Assembly (NCBI GenBank): GCA_003558125.1
Contig: PWMQ01000101.1
Span: 62,001 to 126,000 of the forward strand
DNA: 64,000 nucleotides
Source: Natronospira sp.
Lineage (GTDB): Bacteria > Pseudomonadota > Gammaproteobacteria > Natronospirales > Natronospiraceae
Direction: 5' to 3'
In this document: one piece after another, positions 48,753 to 58,765 of the stretch
Layout of the letters: each line of letters starts with the position of its first letter
How positions within the stretch are numbered: the first letter of the stretch is position 1
Position numbers and translations under genes: made by a program
Notes under the pieces: generated by a model
Databases searched by the model: none
What the model saw: only the letters and a program-made list of their open reading frames with translations
What the model was told of the DNA's origin: nothing

Positions 48753-49652
48753 CTAATGGCGCCGGTCGCGCATCTGTCGAATCAGTTCCTGTAGGCCGAC
48801 TGCTCGGGGGCCGGCGTCGGCGAGCTGCTCCATGGCCTCCTGGTAAAGGCAACGGAAGCGGGTCTCGGCAGCTTCCACGCCCTGCAGGGAGGCAAAGGTC
48901 GGTTTGTCCCGGGCCGCATCCGCGCCCTGGGCCTTGCCCAGGGTATCGGTATCGCTGATCACATCCAGGACGTCATCCTGGATCTGGAAGGCCAGGCCGA
49001 TGGTCTGGCCCAGCGTGTCCAATTGCTGTTCCAGCGCCCCCTTGCGTTGGTCCGCGGCCAGGGCCCCCAGCATCAGCGATGCCTCGATCAGTGCCCCGGT
49101 CTTCAGTCGGTGCAGGTGCTCCAGGTGAGCGAGGTCGCCACTGTGTCCGGTCAGGGCCAGGTCCATGGCCTGGCCGCCGGCCATGCCTGCCGGGCCCGCG
49201 GCTCGAGCCAGTCGGCCAATCATCTCCACCACCCGGGAGGCTTCCGGGTGCTCGATTCCGGCGAGGATCTCGAAGGCCCGAGCCTGCAGGGCATCCCCGG
49301 CCAGGATGGCCGTGGCCTCGTCGAAGGCCACATGGCAGGTGGGCTGGCCGCGGCGGAGGTCGTCATCATCCATGGCCGGCAAATCGTCATGGATGAGGGA
49401 ATAGGCGTGGACCATTTCCACGGCGGCGGCGACGGCATCCAGCCGCTCCATGGGGGCATTGGCCATATGGCCGGCATGGTAGACCAGCAAGGGACGCAAG
49501 CGCTTGCCGCCGCCGGTTACGGCGTAGCGCATGGCCTCCAGCAAGCGGGGATCACCCTCTCGGGGCAGAGAGGCTGACAGCACCGACTCGATTCGCTCCC
49601 GCAGCGTGGCGCTTGCCTGCGCGCTGTCAGCCCTTGTCGCCATCATCCTCAT
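48753..49652 (-). CDS. ispA: Farnesyl diphosphate synthase
   Basis: The protein has up to 299 residues. Two Asp-rich motifs, [14 protein letters not shown] and IQDDVLD, bind the magnesium of the allyl substrates. The first sets C15 chain length as in IspA. Three ATGs are possible (49652, 49646, 49643); all overlap the end of xseB, so the first is a maximum. Order xseB-ispA-dxs is the classical one. Confidence 0.95.
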   Translation of the reverse strand: MRMMATRADSAQASATLRERIESVLSASLPREGDPRLLEAMRYAVTGGGKRLRPLLVYHAGHMANAPMERLDAVAAAVEMVHAYSLIHDDLPAMDDDDLRRGQPTCHVAFDEATAILAGDALQARAFEILAGIEHPEASRVVEMIGRLARAAGPAGMAGGQAMDLALTGHSGDLAHLEHLHRLKTGALIEASLMLGALAADQRKGALEQQLDTLGQTIGLAFQIQDDVLDVISDTDTLGKAQGADAARDKPTFASLQGVEAAETRFRCLYQEAMEQLADAGPRAVGLQELIRQMRDRRH

Positions 49653-49878
49653 TCCCGAACGGTGCCAATCCTGCCTTGCTACCGTTGCCCACCAGCTTGC
49701 TCACCTTCTGCTCGGCTTCCTCCAGGGCCTTCTGGCACTGGCGCGTCAGACCGACGCCGCTCTCGAAGGCCTTGAGGGATTCCTCCAGGCTCAGCTCACC
49801 CCCCTCAAGCCGTTCAACGATACCTTCCAGCTCTGCAAGGGACTGTTCAAAATCGAGTTTTTCTTTCTTCTCGGCCAT
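49627..49878 (-). CDS. xseB: Exodeoxyribonuclease VII small subunit
   Basis: The protein has 83 residues, two helices ([35 protein letters not shown]) that dock on XseA. It is first in the xseB-ispA-dxs-folE2 transcript. Its end overlaps ispA by 26 bp. It is divergent from the TetR gene. Confidence 0.95.
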   Translation of the reverse strand: MAEKKEKLDFEQSLAELEGIVERLEGGELSLEESLKAFESGVGLTRQCQKALEEAEQKVSKLVGNGSKAGLAPFGNEDDGDKG

Positions 49879-49949
49879 GATTTGCTTCCTGCCCGGGAGC
49901 CTTGGACGTTCAACGAAAGCCCACTATTGTACAGGGCTTGCGCTTTGAC

Positions 49950-49977
49950 TGGACATTATTGCGCCAGCCGCTATACT
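49950..49977 (+). promoter_or_regulatory. Candidate promoter of tetR-RND operon
   Basis: TGGACA (49950-49955) and TATACT (49972-49977) are 16 bp apart, giving a start close to 49984, about 44 bp before the TetR ATG. Confidence 0.55.
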
Positions 49978-49988
49978 GGCCCGCACCC

Positions 49989-50004
49989 GACCGAACGGTC
50001 GGTC
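49989..50004. promoter_or_regulatory. TetR-type operator at the transcription start
   Basis: GACCGAACGGTCGGTC has perfect 6-bp arms (GACCGA/TCGGTC) with a 4-bp centre. It begins about five bases after the predicted start, where a bound repressor would block initiation, and 24 bp before the regulator's own ATG. Similar ACCGA-N4-TCGGT sites are typical for TetR-type efflux regulators. Confidence 0.65.
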
Positions 50005-50027
50005 TATGCAATCGGGATCAATCATAC

Positions 50028-50705
50028 ATGAACGCCAGCCAGTCAGCGCAGTCCCTGTCTGAGGGGGCCCACCGCATCATCGAGGTGGCCACCGATCTCT
50101 TCGCCGAGCATGGCGTGGACGGGGTGTCCATTGCCCGAATTGCGCGTGAGGCCGGTGTCGGCAAGGCGACCATCTTCCATCACTTCCCCAGCAAGGAAGC
50201 GCTGTACCAGGGGGTTCTGTGGCAGGTTGCCGAGCGGGCCCTGTGGCTGGTGGAAGAGCAGGCCTGGCGAGACGGTGATCTGAGTGATTGCATGGCTGGC
50301 TTCATCCGCCAGCAGATTGACCTTCTGGCGGAAGGGGACCAATTGTTGCGGCTGGTGCGCAGAGAGCTCCTCCAGGGCAGCCCGGATGGTCTGGCCCTGG
50401 TGGGCGAGGTCTTCAGTCGGCCCTATTGCCGGCTCAAGGGGCTGCTCGATGAGCGGGCCCAGCGCGGCGAGTTGCATCCCGATACCGATACGGCCCTTCT
50501 GGCCTGGATTCTGATGGATGCCGGGGTCAAGTTCCACGAGGGCTGCTGTGTGGTTTCCGGTCTGCCCGGCCTGGAGGCGGGCAGCGATCCGGATCTCTTC
50601 AGTCGCCGAATGGCCGGCCTGTTGGTCACCGGTTGTTTATGTAATGCCCCCCGAAACGACAAGTCCAGGGACGAATCGCACCCATCCAAGCGTGAGGACG
50701 ATTGA
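50028..50705 (+). CDS. TetR-family regulator of the RND operon
   Basis: The protein has 225 residues. The DNA-binding helix-turn-helix is in VSIARIAREAGVGKATIFHHFPSKEALY (about 30-57), the TetR signature. The rest is a ligand-binding helical domain (LLRLVRRELLQGSPDG). Start ATG 50028; a longer frame upstream would cover the promoter. The stop overlaps the adaptor ATG, so it is co-transcribed with the pump it likely controls. The ligand is not known. Confidence 0.93.
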   Translation: MNASQSAQSLSEGAHRIIEVATDLFAEHGVDGVSIARIAREAGVGKATIFHHFPSKEALYQGVLWQVAERALWLVEEQAWRDGDLSDCMAGFIRQQIDLLAEGDQLLRLVRRELLQGSPDGLALVGEVFSRPYCRLKGLLDERAQRGELHPDTDTALLAWILMDAGVKFHEGCCVVSGLPGLEAGSDPDLFSRRMAGLLVTGCLCNAPRNDKSRDESHPSKREDD

Positions 50706-51796
50706 TGAACAAGATCCAGCCGAGACTCGGACTATTGAGCCTGTTGATTCTGCCGCTGCTGCTGATCGCCTGTGGTGAGCAGGAAGAGAACGGCAACGAC
50801 GAGGAATCCAGTCCTGGGACACCGGTTCGTGCCGAGACGGTGGAACGGGCCACTGTTCAGGAGCAGGAACGGTCGGTGGGAACGGTGGAGACATTTACTC
50901 GCCCCGTGGTGGCCGCCGAGGTTTCCGGCAGGATCGTGCGCATCGAGCATGATGTCGGGGACGAGGTCGCCGAAGGCGAGGTTCTGGCCCGAATCGACCG
51001 TGAGCCCTTTGAGCTCGGCCGGGCGGTGGCGGCGGCTGAGGTGGGTCGTCTTGAAGCGCGAATTCGCCAGCTCGAACTGGACCTGGCAAGACTGCAGCGC
51101 CTATCCGAACGAGAGTACGCCACCGAGCAGGACAAGGATGGGGTGCAAGCCGAGCTGGATGGCGCTCGCCAGCAGTTGGAGAGTGCGCGCAATCAGCTCC
51201 GCCAGGCAGAGCGGGATCTGCGGTTGACCGACATTCACGCTCCCGTGGACGGGATCGTGGACGAGCGCATGGTGTCCGAAGGGGGATTCATCCAGGCGGG
51301 CAATCCCGCCTTCAGTATTCAACCCATGGACCGATTTCGCGCGGTGGTGTCCTTCCCCGAGCGGTTGTCGGATCGCATTGAGCGAGACATGGTCGTCCAC
51401 CTCTCCCCCCGGGGTGGTCGTCATGGCGAGGCAGAAGGCCGCGTGACCCGCCTGCGGCCGGCGGTGGACCCATCGTCCCGGTCTTTGCGGGTCATCGTCG
51501 AGTTCGACAATCCCGGCAATTGGAGGCCCGGCATGACGGTTGAAGCCAGGGTGGTCCTGGAAGAGCGAGCCGATGCCATGCGGGTTCCGGTCCTGAGTCT
51601 GGTCCAGCGCCCGGGCGGGCAAGTGGTTTACATCGTCGAAGATGGTGAGGCCCGGGAGCGGTCGGTCAAAGTGGGTGTGCGTACATCCGAATGGGTCGAG
51701 ATCCGGGAAGGCCTGGACGGTGAGGAACAGGTAATCACCGAAGGAGCCAATTTCCTCTCCGATGGCGCCCGTGTCCGCGTCCGGGAGGAGGGCTGA
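50705..51796 (+). CDS. RND efflux periplasmic adaptor (lipoprotein)
   Basis: The protein has 363 residues. The signal peptide ends in LPLLLIACG (lipobox). Then come a lipoyl half (VVAAEVSGRIVRIEHDVGDEV), a coiled-coil hairpin (EARIRQLELDLARLQRL), the second lipoyl half (IHAPVDGIVDERMVSEG) and a beta-barrel and membrane-proximal part. It is an HlyD/AcrA-type adaptor. Two bases separate it from the pump gene. Confidence 0.94.
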   Translation: MNKIQPRLGLLSLLILPLLLIACGEQEENGNDEESSPGTPVRAETVERATVQEQERSVGTVETFTRPVVAAEVSGRIVRIEHDVGDEVAEGEVLARIDREPFELGRAVAAAEVGRLEARIRQLELDLARLQRLSEREYATEQDKDGVQAELDGARQQLESARNQLRQAERDLRLTDIHAPVDGIVDERMVSEGGFIQAGNPAFSIQPMDRFRAVVSFPERLSDRIERDMVVHLSPRGGRHGEAEGRVTRLRPAVDPSSRSLRVIVEFDNPGNWRPGMTVEARVVLEERADAMRVPVLSLVQRPGGQVVYIVEDGEARERSVKVGVRTSEWVEIREGLDGEEQVITEGANFLSDGARVRVREEG

Positions 51797-51797
51797 T

Positions 51798-54700
51798 ATG
51801 ACCTTGCCGGAGTTTTCCGTCAGACGTCATGTAATGGCGTTCATGATGAGCGCCGTTCTGGTCCTGTTCGGGCTCATTGGCTACAACGACATTGGTACCG
51901 ACCGCCTGCCGGATATTGATTTCCCCATTATCTCGGTGGTTACCGTCATGCCGGGCGCCGACCCGGATATCATGGATGCCAGCGTGACCCGGGAGATTGA
52001 GCGGGCGGTGAATACCGTGCCGGGCATTGATGACCTTCAATCCACTTCATCGCCCAGTACCTCGGCCGTCACCATCACCTTTGACCTGGACGTGGATATT
52101 GACGTGGCCTTCAATGAGGTCCAGGCCAAGGTTCGCGAAGTGGTCAATCAGCTTCCGGCGGACGCAGAAGACCCCATCATCAGCAAGGTGGAGGCGGATG
52201 CAAGCCCCATCATGTGGCTGTCACTCCAGGGTGATCGGACGCTGCAGCAGTTATCCGATTATGCGGACAACAATATCCGCCGCCGCCTGGAAACCGTGTC
52301 GGGCGTGGGTGATGTGATTATCGGCGGTGGCCGGGAGCGTAATATCCGGGTGGAGCTGGATATGATTGCCCTGGCTGCCGAGCGCTTGACCGTCAACGAT
52401 GTCATCGACATCTTTCAGGCGGAACACTTTCAGTTGCCGGGTGGTTTCCTGGTGGGAGATCAGCGGGAACATCTGATCAAGCTGGATCTGGAATACGACG
52501 ATCCACGAGAGTTGGAGCAGATGATTCTCGCCGAGCGTGACGGCCATCTGGTCCGGCTCGGTGATGTGGCCGAAGTGGTGGATGGCCTGGAAGACTACCG
52601 CCGTCTGGCGCGATTCAATCAGGAACCCACGATTGGCATTGGTGTGGTCAAGATTGCCGGCACCAATACCGTGGAAATCGTCAATGAGATTCGCAAGCGA
52701 GTGGATGAGGAAATCCGTCCCCAGCTACCCCCTGGGATGACGCTAACGGTTTCCTCCGACCAATCCATCTTTATCAATAGCCTGATCGACAATCTTGAAA
52801 GGACCTTGATTATCGCCGTGCTTCTGGCAGCCCTGGTGATGTGGGTCTTTCTCAAGAGCATGCGCTCCACCCTGATCATTGCCGCCTCCATACCGGTCTC
52901 TCTGCTGGCCGTGGTGGCGGTGATCTACTTCTTCGGCTATACGCTCAATTCCATGACCATGCTGGCCATCCTGCTCCTGATCGGGGTGGTGGTGGATGAT
53001 GCCATTGTGGTGCTGGAAAACGTGTACCGACACCGGGAAGAGGGCAATGAAGATGCCGTGGTGGCAGCAGTGGAAGGCTCGAATCAGGTCTTCTTTGCCA
53101 TCATTGCCTCGTCCCTGTCTCTGATATCCATCTTTGGTCCGGTGATCTTCATGGAGGGGATCATCGGTCGGTTCTTCGAGTCATTTGCCGTGGTGGTGGT
53201 CTTCGGGATCATTGCTTCCACCTTCGTGGCGCTGACGCTCATACCCATGTTGTGTTCCCGTTTCCTTCATGTGCCCAAGGCCCACGGCAAGACCTATTGG
53301 GTGCTGGAGAACGGTTTCCGGGCCATGGATCGCTTTTATCAGGGGCTTTTGGAACGGGCGTTGAGGCATCGGGGCATGGTGCTGCTGCTGGCTTTGGGGC
53401 TGGTGATCCCGGCCTTCTATCTGGCCGGCAGCCTGGGGGGCGAATTCGCGCCCGAAGAAGACGAGGGGCAGTTCGTGGTCAGTTACCGCGTCCCCCTGGG
53501 GTCCAGCATCAACTACAGTGATCAGAAGCTGCGTGAGATCGAAGCCATCATCGCTGAACAGCCCGAGGTTGATCGCTTCTTTGCTGCCATTGGTCTGGGT
53601 CAGGGCCAGGGGCAGGTCAACCAGGGGATTCTCTTCGTACGCCTGAAGGACTACGCCGATCGGGAGGCCAGCCAGCAGGAGGTCATGGCTCGAGTTTCGG
53701 CAGAGTTTCAGGACCTGGCCGGTGTTCGTGCCTTTGCAGCGCCCCCAAGCCTGATTGGTGGCCAGCGTGGCGAACCCCTGCAGTTTTTCCTTCAGGGTCC
53801 GGATATGGACGAGGTCGCCAGACTGGCTCGGGATTTCGAGAATCGACTGAACGATGAACCGGGGATGGGTCGGGTGGATCTGGATCTTCGCCTGGACCAG
53901 CCAGAACTGCGTCTTGATGTGGATCGTGACAAGGCCAGGCAGCTGGGGATCAGCACCTTTGACGTTGCCCGGGCGGTGAATGTTCTGGTCGGTGGCATCG
54001 ATGTGGCCCGTTATGACGACGACTTTGGTGGTGGTGAACGCTATGACGTTCGTCTGAAAGGCCGGGAAGATCAGTTCCGGGTCATCGAGGACATCGAGCG
54101 CATTCAGCTGAGAACCGGCGATGGCGGTCTGGTGAGACTGGATGAACTCGCCAGCCTCGAGGAGGACGTGGGTCCGGCTGTCATTACCCGTTTCAATCTC
54201 GAGTATGGTGCCGCCTTCTATGTGGATCCTGAAGTTCCATTGGGCGAGGCAGTGGAGAAAGTGGATGCCTTGGCGGCAGAGGCCCTGCCATTGGGATACA
54301 ACGTCTCCATTATCGGCCAGGCTCGAGAATTCCAGCGCACCATCACGGCCATCCTGTTTGTCTTTGCGGTGGCCATTATTCTGGTTTACATGGTGCTGGG
54401 CAGCCAGTTCAACTCATTCATTCAGCCGGTCATCGTCATGCTGGCCATGCCGTTGGCAATCACTGGGGCCTTTATTGGGCTGTTCATCACCGGACAAAGC
54501 CTCAATATCTATTCCATGATCGGGATGGTGCTGCTGATCGGCGTGGTGACCAAGAACTCGATTCTTCTCATCGATCTGACCAACCAGTTCAGGGATAAAC
54601 GGAACATGAGTGTGGATGAGGCCTTGCAGGAAGCCTGCCCCATTCGTCTTCGGCCCGTATTGATGACTTCGCTGACTCTGATTCTGGCCATGGTGCCGGC

Positions 54701-54872
54701 AGCTCTGGATACAGGGCCGGGTGCTCAGGGAAATACCGCCATGGGTGTCTCCATCATCTTCGGCATGATGGCTTCCACCCTGCTGACGCTGGTCGTGATT
54801 CCCAGCGCCTACTCACTTGTGGAGAACCGGCTTGCTCGCAAGCGTGCCCAGCCGGATCTGTCCACCTCTTGA
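51798..54872 (+). CDS. RND multidrug-type efflux pump (HAE1-like)
   Basis: The protein has 1024 residues with 12 membrane helices in two repeats. I start at ATG 51798 after GGGAGGAGGG. Proton relay residues are the Asp pair in GVVVDDAIVV (about 400) and Lys in GVVTKNSILLIDL (about 917). The order FSVRRHVMAFMMSAVL at the N-terminus and the large periplasmic loops fit an AcrB-type transporter, not a metal CusA or SecD. The compound exported is unknown. Confidence 0.95.
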   Translation: MTLPEFSVRRHVMAFMMSAVLVLFGLIGYNDIGTDRLPDIDFPIISVVTVMPGADPDIMDASVTREIERAVNTVPGIDDLQSTSSPSTSAVTITFDLDVDIDVAFNEVQAKVREVVNQLPADAEDPIISKVEADASPIMWLSLQGDRTLQQLSDYADNNIRRRLETVSGVGDVIIGGGRERNIRVELDMIALAAERLTVNDVIDIFQAEHFQLPGGFLVGDQREHLIKLDLEYDDPRELEQMILAERDGHLVRLGDVAEVVDGLEDYRRLARFNQEPTIGIGVVKIAGTNTVEIVNEIRKRVDEEIRPQLPPGMTLTVSSDQSIFINSLIDNLERTLIIAVLLAALVMWVFLKSMRSTLIIAASIPVSLLAVVAVIYFFGYTLNSMTMLAILLLIGVVVDDAIVVLENVYRHREEGNEDAVVAAVEGSNQVFFAIIASSLSLISIFGPVIFMEGIIGRFFESFAVVVVFGIIASTFVALTLIPMLCSRFLHVPKAHGKTYWVLENGFRAMDRFYQGLLERALRHRGMVLLLALGLVIPAFYLAGSLGGEFAPEEDEGQFVVSYRVPLGSSINYSDQKLREIEAIIAEQPEVDRFFAAIGLGQGQGQVNQGILFVRLKDYADREASQQEVMARVSAEFQDLAGVRAFAAPPSLIGGQRGEPLQFFLQGPDMDEVARLARDFENRLNDEPGMGRVDLDLRLDQPELRLDVDRDKARQLGISTFDVARAVNVLVGGIDVARYDDDFGGGERYDVRLKGREDQFRVIEDIERIQLRTGDGGLVRLDELASLEEDVGPAVITRFNLEYGAAFYVDPEVPLGEAVEKVDALAAEALPLGYNVSIIGQAREFQRTITAILFVFAVAIILVYMVLGSQFNSFIQPVIVMLAMPLAITGAFIGLFITGQSLNIYSMIGMVLLIGVVTKNSILLIDLTNQFRDKRNMSVDEALQEACPIRLRPVLMTSLTLILAMVPAALDTGPGAQGNTAMGVSIIFGMMASTLLTLVVIPSAYSLVENRLARKRAQPDLSTS

Positions 54873-54886
54873 TGGGGGATTGAGAA

Positions 54887-56299
54887 ATGAGCGTTCTAGG
54901 GAAAGGCTTGATCACGGTGACGCTGTCATTGCTGGTAGCCCTGCCGACGGGCCCAGGGTTGGCCGCCGATAATGGCAATGATGAGACACCTGGCTTGATG
55001 GCGGTCTATCAGCTGGCCGTGGACAACGATCCACGCATTGCCCAGGCTCGGGCACGTCTGGACCAGGCCAGGGAGGCCAGGCCCCAGGCTCGCGCAGCCT
55101 TGTTGCCGTCGGTGTCACTGACTGCCGCGGTGGAGCAATCACGGCAGGATGGTGAGCAGATCGGGTTTGATGCCCAGGGGAATCTTGGCCTGCAGGATAT
55201 TGAGACCACCGTGGATTCCACCAGCTATGGCATCGAAGTGCGTCAAACCCTGTTTCGCTGGGATCGCTGGGTAGGTCTAAGCGAGGCCGATGCCCGGGTG
55301 GCACAGGCCGAGTCAGAGTATGAAGGCGCCCTGCAGGACCTGCTGATTCGCACCGCCGGTGCCTATTTCGATCTGCTGGCGGCCAAGGACACCCTGGACA
55401 CTCGGCGTACCACCCGGGAAGCCTTCGAGATGGAAAAGGAGCGGGCCGAGTTTGCTCGTGAGGTTGGCACTGCCTCGCGCACGGATGTGGAAGAGGCCCG
55501 GGCGGCTCATGACCGGGCGCTGTCCGATGAAATCGCCGCCGAGCGGGAGGTGGAGGTGGCCCGGGAAGCCCTCCTGGAGCTCACCGGGCGCTACCTCCGG
55601 GACGTGAAACCGCCGGTGCGGGAAGTGGAGCCGCGCCTGCCGGATCCCGAGGACATCGATTTCTGGGTGTCGCGAGCCCTGGAGACCAACCCGGAACTCA
55701 AGGCCACGGAGTTCGTGGCCGAGGCCTCCCAGCAACGCGTCCGGCAGGCCAGGGGAGGGCGTTATCCCACCCTGGATCTGGTAGCCAGCCGGCGCTGGGT
55801 GGATACCAGCAGTGACGATAACCCCTTCGTCAATCGGGATACCGTTGATGACAACATTCAGTTGCAGCTGAACGTGCCCCTGTTCACGGGCGGAGAAAAC
55901 ACGTCCCGGATCCGTGAGGCGCGGGCTGCCGAGCGGGAGGCCTGGTCCGGCGTCAAACTGGCGACCCGGGAAGTTCGGCGCGAGACGCGGGATTCCTTCC
56001 TGGGGATTCGTTCCGGGGTCGCCCGGGTCAGTGCCCTGCGGCAGGCCGTGAGGTCAGGGGAAACCGCGGTGGAGGCCACGGAAGTCGGCGTGGAAGTGGG
56101 CAGTCGCAGCACTGTGGACCTGCTCAATGCCCGCCGGGAGCTGGCCAATGCCCGCGCAGAGCTCAGCCAGGTTCGCTATGCCTACCTGCTGGATACCCTT
56201 CGCCTGCAGCGCGCTGTTGGCCAACTGGATGTCAACGAGCTGGAGCGACTGTCAGGCCTGTTCACCGGATCGCCGGGTGAAGATGTCCACGGCGACTGA
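54887..56299 (+). CDS. TolC-family outer membrane channel
   Basis: The protein has 470 residues. A signal peptide ends about residue 26 (PGLAA). Two TolC-type repeats follow (YQLAVDNDPRIAQARARLDQA and FWVSRALETNPELKATEFVA), with the channel strands and helices between. It completes a tripartite pump with the preceding two genes. The stop is followed by a clear terminator. Confidence 0.94.
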   Translation: MSVLGKGLITVTLSLLVALPTGPGLAADNGNDETPGLMAVYQLAVDNDPRIAQARARLDQAREARPQARAALLPSVSLTAAVEQSRQDGEQIGFDAQGNLGLQDIETTVDSTSYGIEVRQTLFRWDRWVGLSEADARVAQAESEYEGALQDLLIRTAGAYFDLLAAKDTLDTRRTTREAFEMEKERAEFAREVGTASRTDVEEARAAHDRALSDEIAAEREVEVAREALLELTGRYLRDVKPPVREVEPRLPDPEDIDFWVSRALETNPELKATEFVAEASQQRVRQARGGRYPTLDLVASRRWVDTSSDDNPFVNRDTVDDNIQLQLNVPLFTGGENTSRIREARAAEREAWSGVKLATREVRRETRDSFLGIRSGVARVSALRQAVRSGETAVEATEVGVEVGSRSTVDLLNARRELANARAELSQVRYAYLLDTLRLQRAVGQLDVNELERLSGLFTGSPGEDVHGD

Positions 56300-56311
56300 G
56301 TCTCGTTGATG

Positions 56312-56350
56312 CAGGTCCTGCCCTTTCGGTGGGCAGGGCCTGTGTTTTAT
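56312..56350 (+). terminator. Terminator of the RND operon
   Basis: A 12-bp stem with one G-T pair (56312-56323 with 56331-56342, loop TTTCGGT) is followed by TGTGTTTTAT. It is 13 bp after the TolC-like stop. Confidence 0.85.
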
Positions 56351-56549
56351 TGATGGAACTCGATACGCCGGATCCACCCCTTGGCTACGTCATGACTCAT
56401 TTGCTGGGCCCCTTCAAAAGCGTTCGGTCGCGGATCCCAATTGAAAGTGAACGGCGAGAGCCGGGAAAAGCCTTCCCGTCAAGCCCTGTTGTCGAGCCGG
56501 GCCCTCGTTTAGAATCCGGCCAATCGCCACGTTGGAACACTGAGGTCCC

Positions 56550-58442
56550 ATGAACCAGACCTACGACGCCGCCAGTATCGAGGTTCTCACCGGCCTCGAG
56601 CCCGTCCGCAAGCGGCCGGGCATGTATACCGACACCACGCGCCCCAACCACCTGGCCCAGGAAGTCATTGATAACAGCGTGGACGAGGCCATCGCCGGCC
56701 ATGCCAAGCTGATCCATGTGATCCTGAACAAGGATGGCTCCCTGGAAGTCCGTGACGATGGGCGTGGCATGCCGGTGGATATTCACCCCAAGGAGAAGGT
56801 GCCCGGGGTGGAATTGATCCTGACCCGCCTGCACGCCGGCGGCAAGTTCTCCGACAAGAACTATCAGTTCAGTGGTGGCCTGCACGGCGTGGGGGTCTCG
56901 GTGGTCAATGCCCTGTCCAAGCGCCTGGAAGTGGAGATCAAGCGCGACGGCCACCTGTGGACCATTGCCTTTGAAAACGGCAAGCGGGTGGAAAAGCTGA
57001 AAAAGGCCGGCAAGGTGGGCCAGCGCAATCGCGGTACCACCCTGCGCTTTTGGCCGGACACAAGCTTCTTCGATTCCGCCAAGTTTTCCATTCCCCGCCT
57101 GCGTCATGCCCTCAGGGCCAAGGCCGTCCTTTGCCCCGGCCTGGTGGTCCGCTTCGACCACCCCGGCGAGGACACCGAGGAATGGTGCTACCAGGGCGGG
57201 GTGGCCGATTACCTGGTGGAGCGCCAGCAGGGCCAGGAAGTGCTGCCGGCTGACACCTTCGATGGCAAGATCGAGGCCCGCAATGAAGCCGCCGAGTGGG
57301 CCGTGGCCTGGCTGCCCGATGGCGGCGAGCCGGTTAACGAGAGCTACGTCAATCTCATCCCCACGATCCAGGGTGGAACCCACGTCAATGGTCTTCGCCA
57401 GGGTCTGACCGAGGCCATTCGCGAATTCGCCGAGTTTCGCAACCTTTTGCCGCGGGGGCTGCGTATCACCCCGGAAGACGTCTGGGAGAACTGTGTCTAT
57501 GTCTTGTCGGTGAAACTGCACGATCCACAGTTCTCCGGCCAGACCAAGGAACGCCTCAGCTCCCGGGAATGTGCCCCCTTTGTCTCCGGCGTGGTCAAGG
57601 ATGCCTTCTCCCTGTGGTTGAACCAGCATTCCGATGCCGGTGACAAGATTGTTCAGTTGGCCATCAGCAATGCCCAGAAACGGCTGAAGGCTAGCCGCAA
57701 GGTGGTTCGCAAGCGTGTGGTTCAGGGCCCGGCCCTGCCCGGCAAGCTGGCAGACTGCACGGCCCAGGATCCGGAACGGACCGAACTGTTCCTGGTGGAA
57801 GGCGACTCGGCCGGCGGCTCTGCCAAGCAGGCCCGGGACCGGGAGTTCCAGGCGGTCATGCCGCTGCGCGGCAAGATCATGAATACCTGGGAAGTGGATC
57901 CGGCCCAGGTCCTGGGGTCCCAGGAGGTCCATGACATCTCCATCGCCCTCGGGGTCGACCCGGGCTCGGATGATCTCAAGGGCCTGCGTTACCAGAAACT
58001 CTGCATCCTGGCCGATGCCGACTCCGACGGCCTGCATATCGCCACTCTGCTATGTGCCCTGTTCCTGCGCCATTTCCGCCCGCTGGTGGCCCAGGGCCAT
58101 GTCTTCGTGGCCATGCCGCCGCTGTACCGGATCGATGTGGGCAAGCAGGTCTTCTACGCCCTGGACGAGGCGGAGAAGCAGGGGGTGCTGGATCGCATCG
58201 AGGCGGAAAAGCTCAAGGGCAAGGTGGCGGTGACCCGCTTCAAGGGCCTGGGTGAAATGTCGCCCGTGCAGCTTCGCGAGACGACCATCGCGCCGGAAAC
58301 CCGGCGCCTGGTGCAGCTCACCATCAGCGATGGCGACGACACCTATCGCATCATGGACATGCTGCTCTCGCGCAAGCGCTCTCCGGATCGGCGCAACTGG
58401 CTAGAATCCAAGGGGAATCTGGCTGATACCGAGATACTTTGA
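56550..58442 (+). CDS. parE: DNA topoisomerase IV subunit B
   Basis: The protein has 630 residues. GHKL ATPase motifs are EVIDNSVDEAIAGHA, DDGRGMPVDIHP and GGLHGVGVSVVNAL; the TOPRIM part has EGDSAGGSAKQARDR and ADADSDGLHIATLL. It powers strand passage for chromosome decatenation. ATG follows GAGG; TAGAAT at 56510-56515 may be the -10. It is 323 bp before parC. Confidence 0.97.
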   Translation: MNQTYDAASIEVLTGLEPVRKRPGMYTDTTRPNHLAQEVIDNSVDEAIAGHAKLIHVILNKDGSLEVRDDGRGMPVDIHPKEKVPGVELILTRLHAGGKFSDKNYQFSGGLHGVGVSVVNALSKRLEVEIKRDGHLWTIAFENGKRVEKLKKAGKVGQRNRGTTLRFWPDTSFFDSAKFSIPRLRHALRAKAVLCPGLVVRFDHPGEDTEEWCYQGGVADYLVERQQGQEVLPADTFDGKIEARNEAAEWAVAWLPDGGEPVNESYVNLIPTIQGGTHVNGLRQGLTEAIREFAEFRNLLPRGLRITPEDVWENCVYVLSVKLHDPQFSGQTKERLSSRECAPFVSGVVKDAFSLWLNQHSDAGDKIVQLAISNAQKRLKASRKVVRKRVVQGPALPGKLADCTAQDPERTELFLVEGDSAGGSAKQARDREFQAVMPLRGKIMNTWEVDPAQVLGSQEVHDISIALGVDPGSDDLKGLRYQKLCILADADSDGLHIATLLCALFLRHFRPLVAQGHVFVAMPPLYRIDVGKQVFYALDEAEKQGVLDRIEAEKLKGKVAVTRFKGLGEMSPVQLRETTIAPETRRLVQLTISDGDDTYRIMDMLLSRKRSPDRRNWLESKGNLADTEIL

Positions 58443-58474
58443 ATGATGCTTGGGCGGCTGTTTCGGCGGTCGAC

Positions 58475-58717
58475 GTCTGGTGGCTTCGAGTCGGTGGCTG
58501 ACGCAGGGGCGGGGAGGCTTTTCCAGGAACGCCGTGGATACGTCCCTGTAGGCTTTGTGGGCGACGTCCTGTCGCCCACAATCCTGGAAAAGCCTCCCCG
58601 CCCCTGCTACGCCACCTCGCGCCACGGACAGTTCTGGACCATGGCCGCTCTATCGGCCCATGAGGACTTCGAGGACAGCCGGCGCCAGCGTAAGCCACCG
58701 GCTCGAAGCCACCAAAG
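58475..58717. repeat. Three inverted repeats between parE and parC
   Basis: The 323-bp gap between parE and parC has no gene. The outer pair is 58475-58504 with 58688-58717 (26 of 30). The middle pair is a perfect 26-bp stem, 58503-58528 with 58582-58607 (core GGGGAGGCTTTTCCAGG). Within its 53-base loop is a perfect 11-bp stem, 58555-58565 with 58571-58581 (TTGTGGGCGAC). If transcribed with parE-parC, it would form a stable branched RNA structure. Confidence 0.85.
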
Positions 58718-58765
58718 CCCATTTACACGAACAAGTCTCGAAAATAAATCTTCCGAGGACAGGAA

